Notes under the pieces: model-generated
Seen by the model: the letters and a program-made list of their open reading frames with translations, nothing else
The model's database searches: none
Told to the model about the DNA's origin: nothing
In this document: piece after piece, positions 63,949 to 64,000 of the stretch
Position numbering within the stretch: the first letter of the stretch is position 1
Layout of the letters: each line of letters begins with the position of its first letter
Position numbers and translations under genes: made by a program
NCBI RefSeq assembly: GCF_024172705.1
Contig: NZ_CP092900.1
Span: 862,119 to 926,118, forward strand
From: Candidatus Comchoanobacter bicostacola
GTDB lineage: Bacteria; Pseudomonadota; Gammaproteobacteria; Comchoanobacterales; Comchoanobacteraceae
DNA length: 64,000 nt
Direction: 5' to 3'

Positions 63949-64000
63949 TCTTGGCTGGGCACCGACTCCTTTTACCCCTAAATACACTAGGAAACACACT

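Overview
The window looks like chromosome of an AT-rich, host-associated gammaproteobacterium related to Legionellales (Legionella, Coxiella) or to other protist- or animal-associated Dot/Icm-bearing lineages such as Berkiella and Comchoanobacter. The evidence is Dot/Icm type IVB secretion genes (dotB end, four DotA/TraY-like genes, icmV, icmW, icmX), two ankyrin-repeat proteins resembling secreted effectors, and gammaproteobacterial housekeeping orders (aspS-yebC-ruvCAB, gmk-rpoZ-spoT, mlaFEDCB-murA, prfA-prmC). Genus-level placement is inference. I saw no tRNA, rRNA, insertion sequence, prophage or CRISPR array.

Layout. 1-11.6 kb: the 3' end of dotB, convergent with a minus-strand run dotA1-icmV-dotA2-dotA3-dotA4, tightly spaced and partly ATGA-coupled; four tandem DotA paralogs is the most striking feature. 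11.6-18.1 kb: a tight minus-strand set pcnB-feoA-feoB-feoC-murJ-cysS that runs into dotA1. 18.1-23.6 kb: an unknown gene, a rubredoxin-reductase-like flavoprotein, spoT, rpoZ, gmk, and divergent rph. 23.6-27.6 kb: acnA, ssb, a small holin-like membrane protein and an Sfp-type phosphopantetheinyl transferase. 27.7-30.3 kb: icmW, a small secreted protein, icmX. 30.2-36.1 kb: DUF502-aspS-yebC-ruvC-ruvA-ruvB, and a short Fis-like protein. 36.1-43.5 kb: htpG, a divergent group-2 sigma factor, murA and the Mla lipid-transport operon. 43.6-48.4 kb: an ankyrin protein with EPIYA-like tyrosine motifs, then ETF-QO and EtfBA.

48.4-57.5 kb is the accessory-looking part. It holds two decayed outer-membrane beta-barrel genes side by side, map, selO, DUF2237, a 1410-residue protein with an ADP-ribosyltransferase-like R/STS/ExE pattern, nuclear-localisation-like basic clusters and C-terminal ankyrin repeats, and a fragment of a nucleotidyltransferase. 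57.5-64 kb returns to conserved genes: an OmpA lipoprotein/DUF2807/GST operon, prfA-prmC, a minimal TatB with TatC, DUF2909, glutaminyl cyclase and SURF1.

Together the genes describe an aerobic cell (aconitase, ETF/ETF-QO, SURF1) that imports ferrous iron, keeps outer-membrane asymmetry and peptidoglycan synthesis, and carries stringent-response and alternative-sigma regulators as intracellular Legionellales do. It invests heavily in a Dot/Icm apparatus with expanded DotA, and the two ankyrin proteins are the best candidates here for its cargo. Function calls rest on motif recognition by eye; no database search was run.
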